Source: Phycisphaerae bacterium (lineage in GTDB: Bacteria > Planctomycetota > Phycisphaerae > Tepidisphaerales > Tepidisphaeraceae). From it: DNA of 64,000 nt. Positions within the stretch are counted from its first letter, which is position 1. Each line of letters begins with the position of its first letter. Under the pieces are notes generated by a model, which saw nothing but the letters and a program-made list of their open reading frames with translations, did no database searches and was not told the DNA's origin. The stretch lies in contig JAICIO010000020.1 in NCBI GenBank assembly GCA_025924315.1, forward strand, positions 1 through 64,000, read 5' to 3'. The position numbers and the translations under genes were made by a program. Below are positions 41,269 through 52,400 of the stretch, in pieces.

Positions 41269-42822
41269 TCATTCGTTCGTTTTTTGCTGCTCCGCCTGCG
41301 GTTTCTTTTCCTTTTCCTTGTCCTTTGCGCGAAGGACGGAGTTGGGCACGTCGGGGTTGGTGTCTTTGTACTTTTCCTGCAACTCTTTGAGTTCCGCTTT
41401 CAGGTCGTCCTGGATCCGCTTGTAGTTCGGATCGTCGTAGACGCTGTGCATTTCGTGGGGGTCTTTTTGCAGATCAAAGAGTTCCCATTGCTTGTCGTCG
41501 TAGTAGTCGATGAGTTTGTAACGGTCGGTGCGGATGCCGTAGTGGCGGTGGGTCATGTGCGGGCTGGGCAGCTCGTAATAATGATAATAAATCGACTTTC
41601 GCCAGTCGCTGGGCGTCTGGCCTTTGAGCAGCGGCACAAGGCTGCGGCCTTGCATGTCGTCCGGGATTTTCGCGCCGGCAATGTCGAGAAAGGTCTCGGC
41701 GTAGTCGATGTTCTGCACCAGGTCGTGATTCTCGGATCCCGGTTTCGTCACGCCCGGCCATTTCACGATCAGCGGCATGCGCAACGATTCTTCGTACATG
41801 AACCGCTTGTCGAAATAGCCATGATCGCCGAGGAAAAAGCCCTGGTCTGAGCTGTAGATCACGATGGTGTTTTTCGCGAGGCCCGACTGATCGAGATAAT
41901 CCAGCACGCGGCCGATGTTGTCGTCCATCGATGCGATGCAGCGCAGGTAATCCTTGATGTATCGCTGATACTTCCAGCGGATGAGCGCGTCTCCGGTGAG
42001 ATGCTCTTCCTCGAACTTCTGATTCATCGGGCCATAGAAATCGTCCCACGCTTTTCGTTGCTTCGGCCCCAGATCCGGGGGAGCGACGAGTTTGGTGTCC
42101 TTGTCGTTCAGGTCCGTGATCATCTGTTTCTGCTCGCGTGCCGCGTCGGCGCGGTTCTTGTAATCGTCGAACAGATTTTCCGGCTCCGGAATCGTTTCAT
42201 TCTCATACAGGTGGAAATGCTTGGGATCCGGTTCCCACGGCCGATGCGGCGCCTTGTGCTGGTACATCATGATGAACGGCTTGTTCGGATCGCGCTTGTT
42301 CTTGAGCCAATCGAGCGTCAGGTCCGTGATGATGTCGGTCGTGTAACCGTTGTGCTTTTCTTTGTCCCCGTTCGTGATGAGCATCGGGTTGTAGTACGTC
42401 CCCTGGCCGACCAGGATGCTCCAGTAATTGAACCCGGTTGGATCGCTTACCAGGTGCCACTTCCCCACGAACGCGGTCTGATAGCCCGCCTTTTGCATCA
42501 GCTTCGGAAACGTCTCCTGCGAACCATCGAACGTCTCGCTGCCATTCATGTAAATGCCGTTGAGATGGCTCATCTTGCCGGTGAGGATCGTCGCGCGGCT
42601 CGGCGCGCAGAGCGAGTTCTCGCAGAAGCAATTGCGGAAAAGCATGCCGTCTTTCGCAATGCGATCGATGTTCGGCGTTTTGTTGATCTTCGAGCCGTAC
42701 GCGCTGATCGCGTGGGCGGCGTGATCGTCGGAGAAGATGAACAGAATGTTCGGCCGATCGTCGGCATGAACTGCAGGGGCGACGAGCACCGTCACGAGAA
42801 GTGAAAGAATGATGTGTTTCAT
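41269..42822 (-). CDS. exported sulfatase, Cys type
   Basis: A 517-residue type I sulfatase with signal peptide ([15 protein letters not shown], cleavage before DDRPN). The formylglycine site is Cys72 in CAPSR, with metal ligands Asp32 and Asp33 in FSDDHAAH and the later [10 protein letters not shown] segment (about 327). The protein hydrolyses sulfate esters of glycans in the periplasm and needs a formylglycine-generating enzyme, which is not encoded here. The end is Lys/Glu-rich. It is divergent from the large secreted protein gene, suggesting shared control of a glycan-degradation locus. Confidence 0.93.
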   Translation of the reverse strand: MKHIILSLLVTVLVAPAVHADDRPNILFIFSDDHAAHAISAYGSKINKTPNIDRIAKDGMLFRNCFCENSLCAPSRATILTGKMSHLNGIYMNGSETFDGSQETFPKLMQKAGYQTAFVGKWHLVSDPTGFNYWSILVGQGTYYNPMLITNGDKEKHNGYTTDIITDLTLDWLKNKRDPNKPFIMMYQHKAPHRPWEPDPKHFHLYENETIPEPENLFDDYKNRADAAREQKQMITDLNDKDTKLVAPPDLGPKQRKAWDDFYGPMNQKFEEEHLTGDALIRWKYQRYIKDYLRCIASMDDNIGRVLDYLDQSGLAKNTIVIYSSDQGFFLGDHGYFDKRFMYEESLRMPLIVKWPGVTKPGSENHDLVQNIDYAETFLDIAGAKIPDDMQGRSLVPLLKGQTPSDWRKSIYYHYYELPSPHMTHRHYGIRTDRYKLIDYYDDKQWELFDLQKDPHEMHSVYDDPNYKRIQDDLKAELKELQEKYKDTNPDVPNSVLRAKDKEKEKKPQAEQQKTNE

Positions 42823-42881
42823 CGACGCGAAGCGTACCGTATGACGTGCTGTGGTTTCAATCCGTTGATCGAAAGGCTGAT

Positions 42882-45800
42882 ATGCGGCGATTCGTTCCGG
42901 TCCTGCTGTCCGTTCTTTGCTTGGGTCCTCTTCTCCGTGCCGATGACGCAAGCGCTCCGCGGTTGATCTTCCCGCTCGGGCGAGTGGCGTATCAGACCAA
43001 TGAGATGATTGATCTGTCGATCGTTCGGGCAAGTGGAGCTACAAAGAACACGACTGATCTCAAAGTTTCGCTGACGAGCGACGACGGCAGCCAGATCGAT
43101 CTCGTGTTTCCCGGCAAATCAAATGACGCAGTCGAACATCTGCAATTGAACGGACATCTGCTTCGTCCCGCAAAATACAGCGTGAAAGCCAGTATCGACG
43201 GGCAACAGGCGACCGCTTCGTTCGAAGTTTACAGCCACATCCGCCGCAGCACGTTTAAGACGATCGATTGGGGGTCGCGCGCGAAAGACAAGGAGCAGCG
43301 CGATCTCGGCGAAGATGGGCTCGGATTTAACCTGCTTTACTACAACTGGGGCGGGCTGAATCCCGACGAAACCATCCGCGGCGGGATGGACTACATGCGC
43401 AACTGCACGATGAGCGGCGGGCATCAACTCGATTTGCGGCAGGAGTGCGACTGGTCCGATCCGTATGCGCTGCAAGGCGCCGACGCGCGCGTCGCGCGCG
43501 AAGCGCTCGAAGATCGCACGCGACCGAATTGCATCGGCGTGCACTTTTACGACGAGCCGGGCCTGACGTGGGCGAAGCATCCGAAGACCGGCATCGCCAC
43601 GCCGTACAACGTGCCGGCGCAGGACCGGTCGTATCGCGCCGCGTTTGGCGTCGAGGCGCCGCAGTACAACGATATTAAACCCAACGATTCCGCCGCCATC
43701 GAGCGGTGGATGCAGTACTCAATCTGGCGCCTCTCGCTGATGGAGGCCGCGTGGAACAATGCAAAGCTCGCCGTGAATGAGGTTCGGCCCGATTATCTTA
43801 CAGCGACGCAGTCGATGTACGCGTTTCCCGCGTATGGTGATGGCTATTACTTCAACGTCGTGCGGCCGCTTTCCGTGATCAGTGGCCACGGCGGATATGA
43901 CGACGGCGCCTCGGGGTATTTCTACCCGCCGTTCCATCTCGAGTTCGGCCGGATGCGCGATGGCATCGGCGCGAACAAGCCGGTGTGGTACCTACCAAGC
44001 TGGTATCGCCTCACGCCCGAAACATATCGTGTCGAGCAATACCTTTCGTTCATGAGCCACGTGCAGGGTCTGGCGAAACCACCCGATCTGCTTGCGCATG
44101 ATCCGTCGCAAACGCCGGAAGAGGCCGCCATCGTCGAAGCGAACAAGCTTGCCGCGCGGCTCGGCACGATCTTCACCACGATGCCGCTCACGCGCTCGCC
44201 CGTCGCACAGCTTTATTCGATCTCGCAGGATCTGTCGGCCGAGGTGCGCGACATGCAGGATCCGAAGACGATCGAGCAAAGCGCCTACATGGGCGGCGGA
44301 CACAGCCGCGCCAAATCGCTCTCGACTTATCTCGCGGGGAAATTGCTGCACATTCCCTTCACGCCGATCGTCGAGGAAGACATCCTCGACGGCACGCTCG
44401 CCTCCCATCATCGCGCGGTAATCCTGCCGGGCATCGATCATCTCGAACCCAATGTCATCGCCGCGCTGGAGCAATTCATCGCCGGCGGAGGCGCGGTGTT
44501 TGTCAGCGATGATTCGAGGGTAGAGATCAAAGGTGCGACGAAGATCGGCGCGCCCGCGAGCACGGCACAATGGGATCTGACTGAGAAACTGTGGCACGAG
44601 AACAAACGGGACGAAGGGCTCAAGCAGCACGGCGCGTTTTATTTTTTCAAAGACGCCGAGCCGATGGCGAACGCGCTGCGGCCGAAACTTGCGGCGCTCG
44701 GCATTCGTCCCGCGATGGATTCCGATCAGCGGTTCGTTGTCACCGCGCGGCAGGCGCTGGGCGACGTCGAATATCTCTTCGCGACGAATGCCACGCCGGA
44801 TGAGCAGGCGAAAAGCGGTCTCGCGCTCAAGCCGGTCGTCGCAACGCTCGGTGTGATCAACGACGGCCGCGCGATTTACGACGCAATCCGTGGGAAAGTG
44901 GCAAGTGAATTCGCCGTGAAAGATCAGGTGCTTTCCGCCAGCTTGCGCTTTGGGCCAGGGCAGATGCGCGTGTTTGCTCGCACCGCGCGGCCGATCGGTG
45001 CGGTGCAGATCACTTCGCCGATTATCACCTGCGATTACACGCAGATCGAAAACCCGCTGCGCGTCGAGTTTTCCGCGGCCGTCACCGACTCCGCGGGGAA
45101 AGTCCTCTGCGGATCGATTCCGCTGCAGATTAAAGTGGTCGATCCGCTCGGCGTCGCGCGCTTCGACATTGACCGAGCCACCGAGAAGGGAATCTGCCGC
45201 ATCGATTTGCCCCTCGCGGCGAACGATCCCGCCGGCAAATGGACCGTCAGCGTTCGCGAATTGCTGAACGACGCCGAGGGCGCGACGACGTTTGAGCATT
45301 CGGCGCCAGCGCAGGTCGGCGCCATCGCCGGCGTGACGCAGCGAGCGCTCGTCTTCGGGAACGATCGCGACAATATTTTCCGGTTCTTCCACACGTTCGA
45401 AGAGCTGTCGATCGTCGCGGGGAAGGGCGATTACACCGCCGCCGTCGAGCGCATCGTCACGAGCCTGCGGCCATGGGACGTGAAATGCAAAGTCGTGTCG
45501 GTGGATGAAGCATCGAAGCCGCGTGCTCTTACATCAGAGGAATCGAGCACGTGGGTCGGTCTCGTCGGCGGGGTGACGAAGGATCAGAAAACGGCGCCAT
45601 CGCCGGAGCAGGTGGGCTTCAACATTCAGGGCCCGGTGATTCTGCTCGGCACGCCGCAGGACAATCCGCTGATCCAATTCGCGCTGCAGCACAAGTTTCT
45701 GCCGTATGCGCCGGATGCGAAAGCGTTTCCCGGTCCCTCGCGCGGGATAGTGGCGTGGCAGCGAGATTGTGTCGGGTACCAGCAGCAGTCGATCACGCTG

Positions 45801-46355
45801 ATCGGTTACGACGCCGCCGGGATTTCCGAGGCGATCGGCACGATGTATCAATCGCTGGCGGGTCAGGAGCCACTGATGCCGCTGGCGCCGCCTATGGAGG
45901 CGCACATCGCGCCGGCAATGCGCTCGAATGCGTTGCCGGAAGCGAAGGTTATTTGGCGCGCTGCTCTGCCGGATCGCGTCGTATCACTCAATGCTGAGGG
46001 AGATCATCTCGTTGCCATCTCGTTCGATGGTTCGCACTTCACTATCGATGCAGCAGGTCATGTTGGATCCCGCGAAGACGCACGCGACGTTCATATCGAT
46101 TCGAAAAATGCGCCGCCCAAACTTTCGGAAGCGGTGGCAAAGTCTTTACCTCCCGGGCTCATTGCAAAACTTGCAGCCGAGCATGGATCAACCACGGCCG
46201 TCGGATTCTGGGGTGGAACGGTCGAAGGATTAGACGCAGCCGGGAAGCCGCTCTTCAAGCATGCGCTCCCGCAGGACGTTTGTGCAATGGCGTGGATGGG
46301 TGATCTGCTCGTCGTTGGAATGGCGGATGGCGAAATCGTTGCGCTAAAGCCGTGA
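42882..46355 (+). CDS. large secreted protein, glycoside-hydrolase-like
   Basis: A 1157-residue protein with signal peptide ([16 protein letters not shown]). Residues about 25-115 are beta-rich (Ig-like). Residues 125-420 resemble a TIM-barrel glycosidase ([27 protein letters not shown], where the Glu after DE could be catalytic; [15 protein letters not shown]). A Rossmann/trimerisation-like segment follows (about 470-560; [16 protein letters not shown]), as in beta-galactosidase-like enzymes. A further domain (about 820-1000) has [15 protein letters not shown]. It is likely a periplasmic or surface glycan hydrolase; the family is not assigned. It lies next to a divergent sulfatase. Confidence 0.7.
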   Translation: MRRFVPVLLSVLCLGPLLRADDASAPRLIFPLGRVAYQTNEMIDLSIVRASGATKNTTDLKVSLTSDDGSQIDLVFPGKSNDAVEHLQLNGHLLRPAKYSVKASIDGQQATASFEVYSHIRRSTFKTIDWGSRAKDKEQRDLGEDGLGFNLLYYNWGGLNPDETIRGGMDYMRNCTMSGGHQLDLRQECDWSDPYALQGADARVAREALEDRTRPNCIGVHFYDEPGLTWAKHPKTGIATPYNVPAQDRSYRAAFGVEAPQYNDIKPNDSAAIERWMQYSIWRLSLMEAAWNNAKLAVNEVRPDYLTATQSMYAFPAYGDGYYFNVVRPLSVISGHGGYDDGASGYFYPPFHLEFGRMRDGIGANKPVWYLPSWYRLTPETYRVEQYLSFMSHVQGLAKPPDLLAHDPSQTPEEAAIVEANKLAARLGTIFTTMPLTRSPVAQLYSISQDLSAEVRDMQDPKTIEQSAYMGGGHSRAKSLSTYLAGKLLHIPFTPIVEEDILDGTLASHHRAVILPGIDHLEPNVIAALEQFIAGGGAVFVSDDSRVEIKGATKIGAPASTAQWDLTEKLWHENKRDEGLKQHGAFYFFKDAEPMANALRPKLAALGIRPAMDSDQRFVVTARQALGDVEYLFATNATPDEQAKSGLALKPVVATLGVINDGRAIYDAIRGKVASEFAVKDQVLSASLRFGPGQMRVFARTARPIGAVQITSPIITCDYTQIENPLRVEFSAAVTDSAGKVLCGSIPLQIKVVDPLGVARFDIDRATEKGICRIDLPLAANDPAGKWTVSVRELLNDAEGATTFEHSAPAQVGAIAGVTQRALVFGNDRDNIFRFFHTFEELSIVAGKGDYTAAVERIVTSLRPWDVKCKVVSVDEASKPRALTSEESSTWVGLVGGVTKDQKTAPSPEQVGFNIQGPVILLGTPQDNPLIQFALQHKFLPYAPDAKAFPGPSRGIVAWQRDCVGYQQQSITLIGYDAAGISEAIGTMYQSLAGQEPLMPLAPPMEAHIAPAMRSNALPEAKVIWRAALPDRVVSLNAEGDHLVAISFDGSHFTIDAAGHVGSREDARDVHIDSKNAPPKLSEAVAKSLPPGLIAKLAAEHGSTTAVGFWGGTVEGLDAAGKPLFKHALPQDVCAMAWMGDLLVVGMADGEIVALKP

Positions 46356-46459
46356 GCCATCTTGCAGATCCATCGATTCTGCACTGCTGCAAAAAGTTAT
46401 AGTTGCGAAAATCTGCACTGCATTTGTAGACTGAGTACGTTGCTGTTCGGGGTGTTCGC

Positions 46460-47260
46460 ATGATATCGCGGACGTTCGGCTCAGTCGTACCTTACCGCGG
46501 CGCTTCAGCCCGCCGCGCAGCATTTACCCTCATCGAATTGCTCGTCGTCATCGCGATCATTGCGATCCTCATGGCACTGTTGTTGCCGTCGCTGAGGCGT
46601 GCGCGCGAGCAGGCAAACAGTGTGAAATGTCTGAGCAACCTTCGTCAGCTCGGCGCCGCTTTCGTGATGTACACGAATGACTACAAGCGTTTTCCCCGGC
46701 CGGGCGTGGCGTCGCCGATGGATACGCCGGAGGACTGGTTTTACTGGGATCAGGCCCGGGCGCCTGCGCGCGACTACGGCGGGATCGTCCCGTACCTCGG
46801 TCGGCCGATGAACGAGGGCGTGTTCCGCTGCCCGTCGGATGAGTACATGAACCATCCGGTGCTGCCCGAATACACGTACAGCTACAGCGTGAACGGAAAC
46901 ATTTGCGTGTGGCAGCATCATCCGACGATTCTGCCGGTCGACGACTCGCGCACGCTTCGGCCGACGCAGATCGTTCTGCCGTCGCAGAAGATTCTGATCA
47001 TCGACGAGAGCCTCGAGACGATCGACGACGGCTGTTGGCTGTACCAATGGAAAGGCGGCGGGGGACGCAACGTGCTGTCCAATCGCCACGACCGCACCGC
47101 CGAGACATCGCTCGATCCCAACGCCGGCTATGGCAACGTGTGCATGGCCGACGGTCACGCCGAACGCTTCCCGCGCAAGGCGACGTACTTCGAGCGCTAC
47201 TACGATCCCTTCTGGCCGAAAGCCCAGATCCTCCCCAAATCGCTGATGCCGCAGGAGTGA
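46460..47260 (+). CDS. type II secretion / prepilin-like protein (DUF1559-type)
   Basis: A 266-residue pseudopilin. The cleavage and methylation site is in [20 protein letters not shown] (residues 19-38), with the conserved Glu five residues after Phe. The mature domain has [20 protein letters not shown], a NRHDR box and a [16 protein letters not shown] segment typical of planctomycete secreted pseudopilins ('ADGH' motif). These are numerous in the phylum and probably act in export or the envelope; the exact substrate is unknown. No secretin or ATPase gene is nearby. Confidence 0.88.
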   Translation: MISRTFGSVVPYRGASARRAAFTLIELLVVIAIIAILMALLLPSLRRAREQANSVKCLSNLRQLGAAFVMYTNDYKRFPRPGVASPMDTPEDWFYWDQARAPARDYGGIVPYLGRPMNEGVFRCPSDEYMNHPVLPEYTYSYSVNGNICVWQHHPTILPVDDSRTLRPTQIVLPSQKILIIDESLETIDDGCWLYQWKGGGGRNVLSNRHDRTAETSLDPNAGYGNVCMADGHAERFPRKATYFERYYDPFWPKAQILPKSLMPQE

Positions 47261-47311
47261 TCGTCGCATTGGTGTTCGATATCCCCCGCGCCGAACGATA
47301 TAATAAGACCA

Positions 47312-47515
47312 ATGGGGAAAACCCAAGATCCCAAAACATCGGCTTCGCAACGGTCGTGTTCACCCTCGCTTGAAGAATTGATCAAAGAGCAAGGCGTTGT
47401 TCCCGCCGACGACTTGGACGAAATCGGCGCGCTTTGGCCGGCAGATGATGACCTCGAGAGTTTTGAAAGATTTGTTGCCGAAGAGCGAGCCCGCCGCCGG
47501 CCCGCTCACGGTTGA
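47312..47515 (+). CDS. probable antitoxin of a PIN toxin pair
   Basis: A 67-residue, mostly acidic protein whose C-terminal part (LDEIGALWPADDDLESFERF) is typical of antitoxins partnering VapC. It ends five bases before the PIN gene ATG. TATAAT at 47299-47304 lies 8 bases before the ATG, so the message could be leaderless. The N-terminus is polar and does not show a clear DNA-binding fold. Confidence 0.6.
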   Translation: MGKTQDPKTSASQRSCSPSLEELIKEQGVVPADDLDEIGALWPADDDLESFERFVAEERARRRPAHG

Positions 47516-47520
47516 ACTGC

Positions 47521-47929
47521 ATGGCGATCCTCCTGCTCGACACATCCGTTGCAAGCTTTCTTCACCCCAAACGTCGAAACGCCGCAGAGAAATGCGTACG
47601 TCAATGATCTTCAGGGCCACTTGCTCGCGATGAGTTTCCAATCGGTCGCGGAGTTGCTTCAGTGGGCTGAGCAGAATCAGTGGGGCGCTCCGCAACGTCC
47701 CGCGCTGGATCGATTCATCTCGCGATTCCTGATCATTCCGTACGATATTGAATTGGCAAGAGTCTGGGCACGCGTAATGACGGAAATGCGTTCAGCAGGA
47801 CGACGACTTGAAGCTGGCGATGGCTGGATTGCCGCGACGGCGTTACACCGATCGATTCCACTGGTCACACACGATCGCGATTTGGCGAACGTGAACGTTG
47901 CGGGACTCAAAATAATCACGCACGCCTGA
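47521..47929 (+). pseudogene. VapC-like PIN-domain toxin, frameshifted
   Basis: The start reads MAILLLDTSVASFLHPKRRN in one frame (first catalytic Asp in LLLDTS), which then meets a stop. From about 47590 the protein continues in the next frame with MSFQSVAELLQWAEQN (catalytic Glu), ARVMTEMRSAGRRLEAGDGW, IAATALHRSIPLVTHDRDL (the last two Asp). Removing one A from the GAGAAATG run near 47592 restores a full 135-residue PIN domain. All four acidic residues are present, so the lesion is recent or is a sequence error. PIN toxins cleave RNA. Confidence 0.75.
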
Positions 47930-47941
47930 AAAGGGAGGGCT

Positions 47942-48169
47942 TTGAAATGGGCAGCTGGTGGGGCGCGATTCATTTCAAAACTACTGATCGGGCGAATGGA
48001 TTTAGCCGATGGGAAAGTCGAGACACTTTTGGAGATTCCCGAGAAAGGGGCCATCCTTGACCTCAAGATCAACGCAGATAGCTCCGCTATCGCGTGCTTG
48101 TGCCGATCGGATATGGCCGTGACGCCCGGCGTGATGCCCGCGACGCTGTATGTCGTGGGCCTTTCGTAA
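47942..48169 (+). pseudogene. remnant of a beta-propeller-like protein
   Basis: A 75-codon frame from TTG. LKWAAGGARFISKLLIGRMD and the following DGKVETLLEIPEKG look like the last blade of a WD40/TolB-like propeller, with VVGLS at the end. There is no complete gene. A GGGAGGG site precedes the TTG at too short a distance. It is more likely a fragment than a gene. A 76-base gap separates it from asnS. Confidence 0.35.
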
Positions 48170-48245
48170 CGAGTGAATCCCGCAACGTTGTTTCGGTCCA
48201 CGCTCGCGTATACGCTCAACCTGTTCTTGCTAAGGAGAGCACGCG

Positions 48246-49646
48246 ATGGCTGATGTATCGGTGGCGGCGGCGCTGAAGGGCGAGCCGGGTGAAAATCAAT
48301 CGGTGACGGTGAAGGGGTGGATTCGCACGCGGCGGGATAGCAAGGGTGGGTTTTCGTTTCTCGCGATCAATGATGGGTCTTGTTTTGATTCGATTCAGGC
48401 GGTTGCCGCCAACGCACTTCCAAACTACGCGAGCGAGATTCAGAAGCTGACTGCCGGTTGCTCGGTCATCGTTTCGGGGAAGCTGGTCAAGTCGCAGGGA
48501 AAGGGGCAGGCGTTTGAGATTCAAGCCGATGAGGTGAAGGTCGTCGGCTTCGTCGATGATCCGGATACGTATCCGATTCAGCCGAAGCAGCACTCGTTCG
48601 AGTATCTTCGCGAGGTCGCGCATCTGCGCTCGCGGACGAATACGTTTGGGGCGATCGCGCGCGTGCGGCATACGCTTTCGATGGCGATTCATCGGTTCTT
48701 TCACGAGCACGGGTTTTTCTGGATCCACACGCCGATCATCACGACCTCCGACGCGGAGGGCGCCGGCGCGATGTTCCGCGTGAGCACACTCGATCACGCA
48801 AACATGCCGCGAACGCCAGAGGGGAAAATCGACTACGGCCAGGACTTTTTCGGCAAAGAGGCGAGCCTGACCGTGTCGGGTCAGCTGAATGTCGAAACCT
48901 ACTGCATGGCGCTGAGCAAGGTGTACACGTTCGGCCCGACGTTTCGGGCGGAGTGGTCGTTCACGCCGCGGCACCTCGCGGAGTTCTGGATGATCGAGCC
49001 GGAGATCGCGTTCGCGGATTTGAAGCAGGACGCGGATCTGGCCGAGGCGTTTCTCAAATACATTTTCCGCGCGCTGCTCGATGAACGGCCGGACGACATG
49101 AAGTTCTTCGCGGAGCGTGTTCATAAGGAGTGCATCACGCGACTTGAGGCGTTCATCAACTCGAGCTTCGAGCGGATCACGTATACGGATGCGATCAGCG
49201 CGCTGGAGAAGAGCGGGAAGAAGTTTGAATTTCCGGTGAAGTGGGGCGTCGATTTGCAGAGCGAGCACGAGCGCTGGCTGACGGAAGAGCACATCAAACG
49301 GCCGGTCGTTGTGATGAACTATCCGAAGGAGATCAAAGCCTTCTACATGAAGCTCAACGACGACGAAAAAACGGTGGCGGCGATGGATGTGCTGGCGCCC
49401 GGCATCGGCGAAATCATCGGCGGAAGCCAACGCGAAGAGCGGCTGGATGTGCTCGATCGGCGCATGGACGAGATGCATCTCAACAAGCAAAGCTACAACT
49501 GGTATCGCGATCTGCGGAGATACGGCACGGTTCCACACGCGGGGTTTGGTCTGGGCTTCGAACGCACGATCATGTACGCGACGGGAATGCAGAATGTCAG
49601 AGACGTAATTCCCTTCCCGCGCACGCCGAAGCACGCGGAGTTTTGA
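48246..49646 (+). CDS. asnS: asparagine--tRNA ligase
   Basis: A 466-residue class II synthetase. The N-terminal OB-fold is at about residues 15-115 ([20 protein letters not shown]), with motif 2 in [21 protein letters not shown] (about 236-256) and motif 3 in [15 protein letters not shown] (about 433). Motif and length fit AsnRS; the Asn-specific EPEIAFAD segment separates it from AspRS. It charges tRNA-Asn in the cytosol. AAGGAG lies eight bases before the ATG. Asparagine synthesis by amidotransferase is therefore not the only route. Confidence 0.95.
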   Translation: MADVSVAAALKGEPGENQSVTVKGWIRTRRDSKGGFSFLAINDGSCFDSIQAVAANALPNYASEIQKLTAGCSVIVSGKLVKSQGKGQAFEIQADEVKVVGFVDDPDTYPIQPKQHSFEYLREVAHLRSRTNTFGAIARVRHTLSMAIHRFFHEHGFFWIHTPIITTSDAEGAGAMFRVSTLDHANMPRTPEGKIDYGQDFFGKEASLTVSGQLNVETYCMALSKVYTFGPTFRAEWSFTPRHLAEFWMIEPEIAFADLKQDADLAEAFLKYIFRALLDERPDDMKFFAERVHKECITRLEAFINSSFERITYTDAISALEKSGKKFEFPVKWGVDLQSEHERWLTEEHIKRPVVVMNYPKEIKAFYMKLNDDEKTVAAMDVLAPGIGEIIGGSQREERLDVLDRRMDEMHLNKQSYNWYRDLRRYGTVPHAGFGLGFERTIMYATGMQNVRDVIPFPRTPKHAEF

Positions 49647-49677
49647 TCGCGGTCGCATAGGCGAACCGTTCTCCGAT

Positions 49678-50025
49678 ATGAAAATACCTGCGCCAATCGT
49701 TCACGTTGGTTTCGCGGAAGCCCTGAGCAAAGGCCCGCCGCCGCCGGGGAATCTGGCGGTCCCGGTTTTCGCCTATGGGTTGCTTGTGGTCGAGCTTTAC
49801 ACGCCGGTTGGTCAAGATCCGCAGAAGCCTCACACGCGGGATGAGATTTATTTTGTCGCGCGCGGCGAAGGATTTTTCTTCGATGGGGATAAGCGCGTGG
49901 CTGTCCGACCGGGTTCATTCATCTTCGTCCCAGCCGGTCGGGTGCATCGCTTTGAAGACTTCTCATCCGATATTGCGATCTGGGTCGCTTTCTACGGACC
50001 TGAAGGCGGGGAGTCGAATGGTTGA
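49678..50025 (+). CDS. cupin domain protein
   Basis: A 115-residue single-domain cupin. Motif 1 is KPHTRDEIYFVARGEGFFF (residues about 49-67) with HxxxxE ligands and motif 2 is PGSFIFVPAGRVHRFEDF (about 78-95) with the late His. It may be a metal-dependent enzyme or sensor; the substrate is not readable. It is 31 bases downstream of asnS on the same strand and may be cotranscribed. REP copy 6 follows at once. Confidence 0.85.
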   Translation: MKIPAPIVHVGFAEALSKGPPPPGNLAVPVFAYGLLVVELYTPVGQDPQKPHTRDEIYFVARGEGFFFDGDKRVAVRPGSFIFVPAGRVHRFEDFSSDIAIWVAFYGPEGGESNG

Positions 50026-50033
50026 GTGAATTT

Positions 50034-50091
50034 TGTGGCACAGTCGCCCTCGGCTGTGCTCCGCTCGAGAAGCACAGCCTGTGCCACATCG
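50034..50091. repeat. REP family A, copy 6 (inverted pair)
   Basis: TGTGGCACAGTCGCCCTCGG with CTGTGCT, and GAAGCACAGCCTGTGCCACA with TCG. The second half has lost its inner stem. It lies between the convergent cupin and STAS genes. Confidence 0.85.
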
Positions 50092-50098
50092 CATCTGG

Positions 50099-50449
50099 TC
50101 ATCCCCCGTGCGCCGCGATGGCGTCTTCGACGGTGGGGTAGAAATGGAAGAGGCGGCTGAATTTCACGATCTCCATGATGCCGGCGACGGGGCCGTGGAT
50201 GCCGGCGAGTTTGACGTCGCCGCCGATTTTCTTCACTCGGCTGTGCACGCGCGCGAGCACGCCGAGGCCCATGCTCGAGATGTATTCGAGCTGCGAGCAA
50301 TCGAGGATCAGTTTCTTGCGGCCGTCGAGCACGTGGTCCTGCACGCAGTCGAGCAGGTAATTGGCATTGCTCTCGTCGAGACTGCCGGACACAACAACAC
50401 CCAGAATATCCTGATCTTTACCGAGCTTTTCGTAGCGAAAATCGAACAT
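50099..50449 (-). CDS. STAS-domain anti-sigma factor antagonist
   Basis: A 116-residue SpoIIAA-like protein. The domain core is VVVSGSLDESNANYLLDCVQ and LILDCSQLEYISSMGLGVLA, where Ser58 or Ser59 next to Met-Gly is the usual phosphorylation site for a kinase anti-sigma factor. It would act by partner switching, releasing a sigma factor. No anti-sigma kinase gene is near. The start at 50449 fits the domain; the ORF upstream extends it with sequence lacking the family features. It is divergent from the PEP-CTERM gene. Confidence 0.88.
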   Translation of the reverse strand: MFDFRYEKLGKDQDILGVVVSGSLDESNANYLLDCVQDHVLDGRKKLILDCSQLEYISSMGLGVLARVHSRVKKIGGDVKLAGIHGPVAGIMEIVKFSRLFHFYPTVEDAIAAHGG

Positions 50450-50666
50450 GCGGATAGCCCCTGCGTAAGTGGAATGGTTGAAGCGTACGAATTCCCCGCG
50501 TGGCTCGCATCGGACCTTCGTCGGATGGGACAGACCCCCCCACGGACCTTGCCCCGAATTCTGATTTGACTTCAACGCCAGGCCCCTCCAAGCATATCGT
50601 TCCTAGTCGGATAGCGATTTCGAACGATCATTACAGATAACTGCTGAGTCATGGAGTCGAGAGAAG

Positions 50667-52319
50667 ATGTCCAATCCGTTGTATCGTGCTTCCGCAAAGG
50701 CACTTGCGTGTCTCCTTGGTGCGCTCGTCCTCCCCGCCGGTGTTACGCTCGCTGAGATCACTCCTGCGCAGCAGATATTAATCGATCGAGGCTTGCAGCT
50801 CTCCAACATGTCAGCGTCGGGCGACGTGTTCCATCAAAGCACGTATCAGGCGACGGGATACACGACGGAGGCATGGGAGTTCTCCGTCAACATGGACCAG
50901 CTCGGCGACATGCCATGGTCGCGGTGGGTGCCGAATGCATCGGAAATGCCCGGCGGGCCGAATCATCCCGACGAGACGCCTTACCTCAATCAGCTCGTCA
51001 GCCTCGAGCTCGGCGATGAGCTGAACCTCAACGATCCAACCATCTTCGCGAATGAAGTGTCTTGGTTCAATTCGGTGAAGAGCCAGTTTCCGAATACGCT
51101 TCTTTACACGAACAATTATTCGGGACAAATCAGCGACACGACGCTCGGCAACTTCATCACGCAAGCGCACCCGGACATGATCGCCTTCGATGCGTATCCG
51201 TGGAAATCGGTTTACTCCGCCGGCAAAGGATCGAATCCGAACAACACGACGGACTATCCGGCAATTGGCGGCGTGCCGACGAACTGGCTCAGCGAGCTGC
51301 GGCGGTATCGGCAGTTTGGGATTGGCGACAACGTTCCCGTCGCGACGTACACGCAGACGTTTCACGCAATTGAAGATTATGACTCGACCGTGTATCGCGA
51401 TCCGTCGGAATCGGAGCTGCGCTACAACAACACCGCAGCGCTCGCGTTCAACGTGAAGTCATTGATTGGGTTCCAATACAACGCGAGCAGCTCGATGTCG
51501 CTGTTCACCGGTCCCGGTGGAGATACGCATCCGAACGATGGATCGCCCGGCACGAACAACAGCCTGTGGACCGCTCAGCAGGACATCAATCGCCGCAATC
51601 GGAATCTCGGGCGAGCACTCGTGCAGCTCAAGCCGGTGTACGACATCCACAACGCCGCGGACACGAATCCGCCGCCAGGGCCGGCGAGCATCTACAGCTT
51701 CTTTCCCGACGGAACCACGACGAGCATTCTGATCCTCAAGAGCAATCCGGGCGCTTCGACCGGCGGATTGCCCATCGGTTTTCAGGATCATCCCGGGCTT
51801 CCGAAATCCGCCAGCTGGTGGGAGGCCGACGCGAATGATCCCTATTTCCGAGGATGGTCGGTGACCAATCTCGGCACGAAAAACGGTGGCGCGGCGGGGC
51901 AGGTGATGCTCTCGTGGTTCACGCCGCTCGATGAAAAGCTCGACGGCCCGGATGCCAACAACGAAGTCTACATCATGGTGACCAACGGTCTGACCGATCC
52001 CACCGGCACCGCGGCGGACTGCGCTCAAAAGATCACGCTGAATTTTCTCAGCTCACTGAAAGGCGTCGAGATGCTCGACCCCGAAACAGGGATCCTGCAG
52101 AAGATGAGCCTTCCCCTGGTGAATTCGCGAAGCCAGCTCGTGCTGACGCTCAACGGCGGGGATGGCGCGCTCTTCAAGTTCGATGACGGCGCGCCGTTTG
52201 TCGGATTCGACAATTACAACTTTGTCCCGGAGCCAGCGGGCCTCGCACTCTTTGGCGCGGTCGCAGCGTTCGGTCTCAAGCGACGGCCGCGCCGGTGGCA
52301 CCGACATTCCTGCCGGTGA
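50667..52319 (+). CDS. PEP-CTERM protein, glycosidase-like, with repeat-derived tail
   Basis: A 550-residue exported protein: signal peptide (LACLLGALVLPAGVTLA), a TIM-barrel-like body (FANEVSWFNSVKSQFPN; HPDMIAFDAYPWKSVY; ELRRYRQFGIGDNVPVATYT), a beta-rich C-terminal domain (about 390-520) and a PEP-CTERM sorting tail VPEPAGLALFGAVAAFGLKR (residues about 518-540). The tail would normally end in a few basic residues; here it runs on as RRPRRWHRHSCR, and the last seven residues and stop lie in repeat family D (from 52294). No catalytic pair was assigned. The start has no strong Shine-Dalgarno site. Confidence 0.78.
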   Translation: MSNPLYRASAKALACLLGALVLPAGVTLAEITPAQQILIDRGLQLSNMSASGDVFHQSTYQATGYTTEAWEFSVNMDQLGDMPWSRWVPNASEMPGGPNHPDETPYLNQLVSLELGDELNLNDPTIFANEVSWFNSVKSQFPNTLLYTNNYSGQISDTTLGNFITQAHPDMIAFDAYPWKSVYSAGKGSNPNNTTDYPAIGGVPTNWLSELRRYRQFGIGDNVPVATYTQTFHAIEDYDSTVYRDPSESELRYNNTAALAFNVKSLIGFQYNASSSMSLFTGPGGDTHPNDGSPGTNNSLWTAQQDINRRNRNLGRALVQLKPVYDIHNAADTNPPPGPASIYSFFPDGTTTSILILKSNPGASTGGLPIGFQDHPGLPKSASWWEADANDPYFRGWSVTNLGTKNGGAAGQVMLSWFTPLDEKLDGPDANNEVYIMVTNGLTDPTGTAADCAQKITLNFLSSLKGVEMLDPETGILQKMSLPLVNSRSQLVLTLNGGDGALFKFDDGAPFVGFDNYNFVPEPAGLALFGAVAAFGLKRRPRRWHRHSCR

Positions 52320-52394
52320 TTGGGCGCCGTGCTCGGCGGCCGATTGCGTCGATGATTACATCGCCGCATCACAGACAAGAATGTCTGTACCACC
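52294..52394. repeat. 101-bp palindromic repeat, family D copy 2
   Basis: Same GGTGGCAC end and CAGACAAGAATGTCTGTACC end as the copy at 4008-4109; the left half has diverged (CCGACATTCCTGCCGGTG). It overlaps the 3' end of the PEP-CTERM gene and supplies its stop. Confidence 0.85.
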
Positions 52395-52400
52395 GAGCTT

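Noticed and set aside
43992-45392. 466-codon minus-strand frame over the large secreted protein
   Set aside because: Composition (Arg/Asp/His) is that of an antisense shadow; the plus frame is continuous and exported.
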